DNA of 64,000 nt, taken from NCBI GenBank assembly GCA_903813345.2, contig CAIIXF020000011.1:24484166-24548165 (forward strand), written 5' to 3'. A program made the position numbers and the translations under genes. The notes under the pieces were generated by a model, which worked only from the letters and a program-made list of their open reading frames with translations, ran no database searches and had not been told where the DNA came from. This DNA is from Owenia fusiformis (taxonomy: Eukaryota > Annelida > Polychaeta > Sabellida > Oweniidae). This document shows, in pieces, positions 61,213-64,000 of this stretch (its first letter is position 1; each line of letters opens with the position of its first letter).

Positions 61213-63680
61213 GACAAGTGAGTGATTGCAATAGCTCACCATGTGAGCTAATAAAAAGGACAGCAAATATAGTCCATTTGTCACCCCTATACATACTATA
61301 GTGAACCTATGAATTGTTAAAAACACGATGTTTTATGGTTTATTTATAATAACAAGGGTTTTCCGAAGTGATTTAACTGGGTTGGACAAAAAGTTAGTTT
61401 GGGGAAAAAAGTATAGCGGCTAATTAGGGAGGGGTGCATTGGCTTAACATGGCGTTGACTATTGACTTAGCGTCGGGATACCACCATGTACCTGGTATGT
61501 TACCATGGTGATAGATACAAAAAGTTTCCCCAACGTTAATTTTTGGGCAACCCAGCTAAATCACTCCAATAAACCCTAACGATAGTATTTGCACAGAAAA
61601 ACATCATGTTTTTAAATATTCATACGTTAAGAAAATGACAAATGGACTAATAGGACAGAGAACGTAAAATCCTGGAAGCAGCACAGGCGGATCCAGGGGG
61701 GTGGACAGAAAAATGTTGGGTCTCGAAAATGTTTCCTTTTATCAATAACATAACAATCAAATAGAGATAATTACATACATGTTTATGATTTATAAAGTCA
61801 TACAGATAAATATATTTACATAAACAAAACTAGAATAAAATAACCTGAGATTTACTTTAGCTTGGGGCGCGTATGATGCTAATATCCCACTATTGTATAA
61901 TGTGGCATTCAAAGTCATTCCTGTTCAAGAATACGGCAATTATGACGTTACGTAATGAAGTATTACGTAAACAGGGGTATCTGACACCTGTACACATGCT
62001 GCTGATCAGACAAACGAATATGCCCAGTAGATAGCTCCCATGATAGAAAAGGGGTGGTGAGGTATCTGACTCCCGATCTTGCTTGGTAGATCGCGAAGAC
62101 CTGACTTCCAAGACGAATAGTGCGGTAGATAGCCCCACGAAGACTAAAGGGGTATCTGACTCCCGAACATGCTTGGTAGATCGCGAATACCTGACTCCCA
62201 AGACGAATAGTGCGGTAGATAGCCCTATGGAGGGATCTCCCGCAAAGTACGGAAGATGTGTAATTTAGACCTAAAATAATGCCAAAAAGGAGAGTTAGAA
62301 CGAAGTAATGACTGTGAATGCCATATCATTTTTCCATTTAGAAGTTTATAACAGTAAAATATTGGTGAAAAAAATTTTGGCAAGCGGGTAATTCTTTTTC
62401 CAAGCTTCAAATGTGCCCCCCCCCCCCCCCGTTAGCTTCTGGATCCGCCAGTGCGCATTATTCTCAATGTACATGTTAAAATATGTGTTGATTCCAAGCC
62501 CCGATTTTATTTTGAAAAGTAGTTTGAGATGTATGAATCCAAAGATTGTAAACATAGAATTAGGATCAGATTTAAGGATAACCTTTATTTAACTTGAAAA
62601 GGCGGCATCATTTCTTTTCGACCAATCATTTTTGGAAATAACAGGTAAGAACTATTGAATTGCTTAAGCAAAGTACAGGGTGGTCAAAAAATTGAAACCC
62701 TGCATTTTCCTTATATCTTTGTCACTTTAGGAAATTACTCCCTGATATTTCACACATTTGTACATCTGTTAATTTCCTACCACCCTACTATATTTCATAA
62801 CCATCAGACTGATAGTCACAATTTCACAGTACTTTGAATAACATGCTTCAGATTTGGCCATTATCGCGCTGAAGGCAAAACAGCACAGTTGTCAATGACC
62901 CGAATGCATTTCTCAGCAGGTATGGCCTCAATGACACGAATGATCTCACTTTTGAGGTTTGCAATTGCCCTGGGGTCATTCTCATATACTCTATCTTTGC
63001 CATATCCCCACAAGTAGGGACATTTTGACGATGAGTACAGGTTTCCCCACAACGCAATTGTGTCCACTGGGAATGTTCTTTAAAGTACTGTAACATTGGA
63101 ACTATCAATCTGATGGTCATGAAATAAAGTAGGCTGGTAGCAAATTGAATGATGTACAAAATGTAAACTATCAAGGAGTTATTTATTAAAATGACAAAGA
63201 CATGAGGAAAATGGTATTAGGGTTTCCATTTTTTTGACCACCCTGTATATTGGGAAATTGTTATGATTTTTACTGAAAGGGTTCAGCTAAATCTATTTTG
63301 AGTAAAACGGTGATTTGATGAAGTATGTTCTATAAATGCTTCATAACTAGATAGTAGACATAGTATAATAATGAGCATGATAACATTTAGTTTCAGAAAA
63401 GCAAACATTTTGAAAAACAAAATACACATAGAATCCCGTAATAGTAATAAAAGTAATGCTACGCGCAAACACATGTTTATTTATATAATTAATGTCGTCA
63501 ACGCAACACTCCCCATGAATAACACCATTGCATGCAGAATTGGCTGATACTGCCCTGAATAATTTAAGAGCCATAAAGTACAATTAATGCTGACATACTC
63601 GATATACTCACCGCATTAGTAAGTGTCATTAGAGTTCCAACAAGTTTGGCAGCTCGAGACTGGAATCGGATTTCCAAGTA
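51586..63680 (-). CDS. Gene C: SLC5-family sodium/solute symporter, 5' end outside window
   Basis: Fifteen exons join in phase (1605 bases, 534 aa plus TAA): 63680-63612, 59843-59792, 59293-59226, 57796-57716, 57580-57507, 57363-57223, 56773-56638, 56459-56374, 54731-54619, 54208-54138, 53988-53902, 52880-52717, 52495-52395, 52188-52064, 51822-51586. Family landmarks include YLEIRF, ILYMGVVMYAPS, GGMKAVVWVDALQ, HTFWTVVVGG, QAAVQRY, DYPGVSGL, FSAVLSTTSS, TWEDLL, GPLLGLF, FFPWTN and the C-terminal DRLLCCLPKS block. These fit SLC5 symporters, most like SLC5A8/A12 (monocarboxylate) or SLC5A6; the substrate cannot be assigned. The STTSS motif corresponds to the Na+-site region of this family. About 90-100 N-terminal residues are missing. 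The product is a plasma-membrane Na+-coupled carrier by family. Confidence 0.92.
52064..52188 (-). CDS. Gene C exon: cytoplasmic P-R-L-I and CLPKS block
   Basis: Phase 1 in and 0 out; donor GAG-GTATAT. It reads HPRLIVPFFDRLLCCLPKSF, then RRLLQCKVDHEGKE, corresponding to the dPrLi.P......clP...r..l.c tail segment of SLC5A5/6/8 proteins. Confidence 0.88.
52395..52495 (-). CDS. Gene C exon: last membrane helix
   Basis: Phase 2 in and 1 out; acceptor GATTTTCAG, donor G-GTACAC. It reads TGISNIYKVSYQYNGSIGCA, then TVVCVGLLVSCCSG, the i..ysY.wn...G...v..vGl..S..tG pattern of the final SLC5 helix. Confidence 0.9.
52717..52880 (-). CDS. Gene C exon: helix plus N-glycosylation loop
   Basis: Phase 0 in and 2 out; acceptor TTGTTTTAG, donor TT-GTAAGT. 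It encodes GAVVGGIVGLAIPLWISFGS, then a loop with two N-glycosylation sequons (NGT and NIT) in the position of the glycosylated extracellular loop of related carriers. Confidence 0.92.
53094..53863. mobile_element. TA-flanked mariner-type MITE in gene C intron
   Basis: CAGGGTGTTAAAAAAAACAC at the left and GTGTTCAAAAAAACGCAACC-type inverse at the right, with TA duplications. Arms run more than 100 bases. The right arm is tandemly duplicated: the GCAGGTGT...GGAGCTATACATACACA block appears twice, about 175 bases apart. Confidence 0.85.
53902..53988 (-). CDS. Gene C exon: GPLLGLFILASFFPW helix
   Basis: Phase 0 in and 0 out (29 codons); acceptor GGTCTTTCAG, donor ATC-GTAAGT. It contains GPLLGLFILASFFPWTNWI, a very conserved SLC5 segment. 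The intron on the 3' side (towards lower coordinates) carries a TA-flanked element at 53094-53863. Confidence 0.93.
54138..54208 (-). CDS. Gene C exon: YGAIGMGMAFL helix
   Basis: Phase 1 in and 0 out; acceptor GTTGTTCTAG, donor CAA-GTAAGA. It reads VIYGAIGMGMAFLMMQMGGT then VIQ, matching the v.YGa..ig.a...q..G.v.Q helix of the family. Confidence 0.91.
54619..54731 (-). CDS. Gene C exon: STTSS sodium-site motif and TWEDLL
   Basis: Phase 2 in and 1 out; acceptor TATTCTTCAG, donor CG-GTGAGC. It reads TTSSIQSAAAAITWEDLLKW, then a cytoplasmic loop LPEIKRTYVTKIL. The Ser/Thr-rich start aligns with residues that coordinate Na+ in this transporter fold (family knowledge). Confidence 0.92.
54755..56222. 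repeat. Complex inverted repeats K in gene C intron
   Basis: TGGTTTTTACCTAAAGCATAAGGTG near 54762 is inverted near 55821. Blocks reading GACCAGAATAAA and GGTCATATATnACGnCATAAATCAT occur several times in both orientations around 55480-56150. Confidence 0.65.
56374..56459 (-). CDS. Gene C exon: DYPGVSGL helix
   Basis: Phase 0 in and 2 out; acceptor TTTTGTAG, donor AG-GTCAGT. It reads LIAYFMLEVLDYPGVSGLVV and ends GSIFSAVL, which with the next exon completes the LSTTSS sodium-site motif. Confidence 0.92.
56638..56773 (-). CDS. Gene C exon: membrane helix and YADKGCDPLRAG loop
   Basis: Phase 2 in and 0 out; acceptor CCTATTTTAG, donor CAG-GTATTC. A hydrophobic helix (VPFMALIWSVTCLAGIVMF) is followed by YYADKGCDPLRAGYVKNPNQ, the Y..gCDPl..g.v..pdQ loop typical of SLC5A6/A8 relatives. 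Confidence 0.92.
57223..57363 (-). CDS. Gene C exon: NPDPTIRHTFWT to VQRY
   Basis: Phase 2 in and 2 out; acceptor CTACTTTAG, donor AT-GTAAGT. It contains FNPDPTIRHTFWT, then VVVGGMMDLLARTGVYQAAV and QRYCSV. The usual family motif is GVNQ-x-x-VQRY; here Asn is replaced by Tyr (GVYQAAVQRY), and MMDLLART replaces the more usual aromatic segment. Confidence 0.91.
57507..57580 (-). CDS. Gene C exon: GGISKVWRIAEENGRI loop
   Basis: Phase 0 in and 2 out; acceptor CCATTCCAG, donor AA-GTAAGT. It encodes the extracellular loop reading GSIRVGGISKVWRIAEENGR, matching the VGG...VW.iA...gRi pattern of SLC5A6/A8-type proteins. Confidence 0.91.
57716..57796 (-). CDS. Gene C exon: GGMKAVVWVDALQ helix
   Basis: Phase 0 in and 0 out (27 codons); acceptor GACTTATAG, donor CAG-GTAATG. 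The GG-x-KAV-x-W-x-D-x-x-Q motif is among the most conserved in sodium/solute symporters. The intron on its 5' side carries a mariner element at 57834-58935. Confidence 0.93.
57834..58935. mobile_element. Mariner element in gene C intron
   Basis: CGAGGGGTGATCCAAAAGTCTTGGACGCC and its inverse, flanked by TA. Subterminal GGGTCCCTGCCACCCGGAACGGTAT is repeated inverted near 58745-58770. It carries a broken transposase on the minus strand. Confidence 0.9.
58150..58560 (-). pseudogene. Mariner transposase remnant
   Basis: An 85-codon frame contains YARYSLHMTPCDFLPFLQ, echoing the YSPDMTPCDF...F motif of mariner transposases, and downstream frames read GDFINVFHSLVKRYERC and GKYVEK, like the C-terminal W.kCi...GdYfE. 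Frameshifts and stops make it inactive. Confidence 0.6.
59226..59293 (-). CDS. Gene C exon: TGFPIWITLIV helix
   Basis: Phase 1 in and 0 out; acceptor TTGTTCCAG, donor TTG-GTAAGT. It reads TGFPIWITLIVLFVVSTFYT then TL, a membrane helix that leads into the GG(M/L)KAV motif of the next exon. Confidence 0.9.
59792..59843 (-). CDS. Gene C exon: ILYMGVVMYAPS helix
   Basis: A 52-base exon, phase 0 in and 1 out, bounded by acceptor CCGATTTAG and donor G-GTACCT. It encodes the ILYxGVVxYAP helix end, a strong SLC5 signature. The upstream intron is 3.8 kb and holds several repeats. Confidence 0.9.
60022..61253. repeat. Dispersed repeat J, copy 2 (inverted relative to copy 1)
   Basis: From AGTACCGTGGGTACTGACCTCACATG through about 338-base units (AATGG...GAAATAAAAA near 60075, 60410, 60750) to AGCTCACCATGTGAGCTA at 61253. 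Ends in a (GACA)n run at 61170-61216. In a gene C intron; a 96-codon ORF inside is not a gene. Confidence 0.8.
61359..61569. mobile_element. Small foldback MITE
   Basis: AGTGATTTAACTGGGTTGGACAAAAAGTTAG and the inverse ...CTAACTTTTT/ACCCAGCTAAATCACT with a GTTTCCCC/GGGGAAA inner pair. In a gene C intron. Confidence 0.7.
61683..62453. mobile_element. TIR element with GGCGGATCCAG ends
   Basis: GCACAGGCGGATCCAGGGGGG at the left and CCCCCC...CTGGATCCGCCAGTGC at the right. A homopolymer C run at 62414-62430 abuts the right end. No transposase. Confidence 0.7.
61972..62235. repeat. Tandem repeat, about 90-base units
   Basis: GGGGTATCTGAC[TA]CC and GAATAGTGCGGTAGATAGCC recur in two good copies and one diverged copy inside the 61683-62453 element. 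Confidence 0.8.
62676..63245. mobile_element. Tc1/mariner element, internally deleted
   Basis: CAGGGTGGTCAAAAAATTGAAACCCT and its inverse, TA-flanked. On the minus strand at 63065-62860 a frame reads PYLWGYGKDRVYENDPRAI, NLKSEIIRVIEAIPAEKC, the (F/Y)LWGY-x-K-x-x-VY motif and C-terminal helices of Tc1/mariner transposases; the rest is deleted. Confidence 0.85.
63612..63680 (-). CDS. Gene C exon (first in window): YLEIRF segment
   Basis: Phase 0 in and 0 out; acceptor TTCTTTAG, donor GCG-GTGAGT. It reads YLEIRFQSRAAKLVGTLMTL, the cytoplasmic loop and start of the following helix in SLC5 proteins. The upstream exons with the N-terminus lie right of the window. Confidence 0.9.
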
Positions 63681-64000
63681 CTAAAGAATAGAATACATGG
63701 TATTAATTACTTGTATCTATTAATCAGAAATATAATATACACGTCTATCTAAATAACGTAATCTTGAATTCGCAACCCTTTAATTTAGTTATGATTTTCT
63801 CAGTAATTGAGGAATATCATTGATCTTTATCTATGATAGAGTGTTCAATGGTGCAGCTTTGTACTTAATTGTATAACGTCTCGGGAATTTAAAGAAATAA
63901 CACCTTATTAACACCGTTATTAACACATCTTCGCTGATTAACATTTTCAAAAATGATGATTTAACAAACAGACTTGCAGACCAATTTAACTATCTAATTA

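Noticed and set aside
1-64000. Retrotransposon reverse transcriptase, tRNA, rRNA and CRISPR signals
   Set aside because: None was recognised; the direct repeats are transposon or satellite repeats with no cas-like genes, and the genome is eukaryotic.

Overview
This window is eukaryotic nuclear DNA from an invertebrate metazoan. Genes are split by GT-AG introns, the background is AT-rich, and most of the length is introns and intergenic DNA filled with short TIR-type DNA transposons, foldback elements and tandem repeats. The extracellular domain mix (C-type lectin, calcium-binding EGF, PAN/apple), the mariner/pogo-rich repeats and repeat ends reading AGCTCAC...GTGAGCT suit a marine lophotrochozoan or a non-vertebrate deuterostome. 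I cannot name the species. No rRNA, tRNA, CRISPR or viral genes were recognised.

Three genes are supported, all on the minus strand. Gene A (5728 to 237, partial, running off the left edge) has a signal-peptide exon and the first half-exon of a C-type lectin domain. Gene B (46084 to 19761) is complete as modelled: seven exons, 2868 coding bases, 955 aa, every junction in phase. It encodes signal peptide - CTLD1 - CTLD2 - 14 calcium-binding EGF repeats, all in one 1725-base exon - PAN/apple domain. A and B are tandem paralogues: exon 1, exon 2 and the upstream flanks align. Gene C (63680 to 51586, 5' end beyond the right edge) is an SLC5-family sodium/solute symporter, closest in motifs to the SLC5A8/A12 monocarboxylate group. 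Fifteen in-phase exons give 534 aa and end in a PDZ-ligand-like Thr-Arg-Leu.

Layout: 1-5.7 kb gene A; 5.7-19.7 kb its upstream flank, with mariner and foldback elements and a displaced copy of gene A intron sequence; 19.7-46.1 kb gene B, whose introns hold most of the satellites and nested transposons; 46.1-51.6 kb the gene B upstream flank, a foldback and a GC-rich TIR element; 51.6-64 kb gene C.

Genes A and B probably make secreted or matrix-associated recognition/adhesion proteins (inference from domains). Gene C is an unrelated plasma-membrane transporter. The most unusual features are the transposons lying 12 to about 30 bases upstream of three gene B splice acceptors, the homogenised 14-EGF exon, and the number of foldback elements with very long arms, one of which carries a duplicated transposase 3' end.
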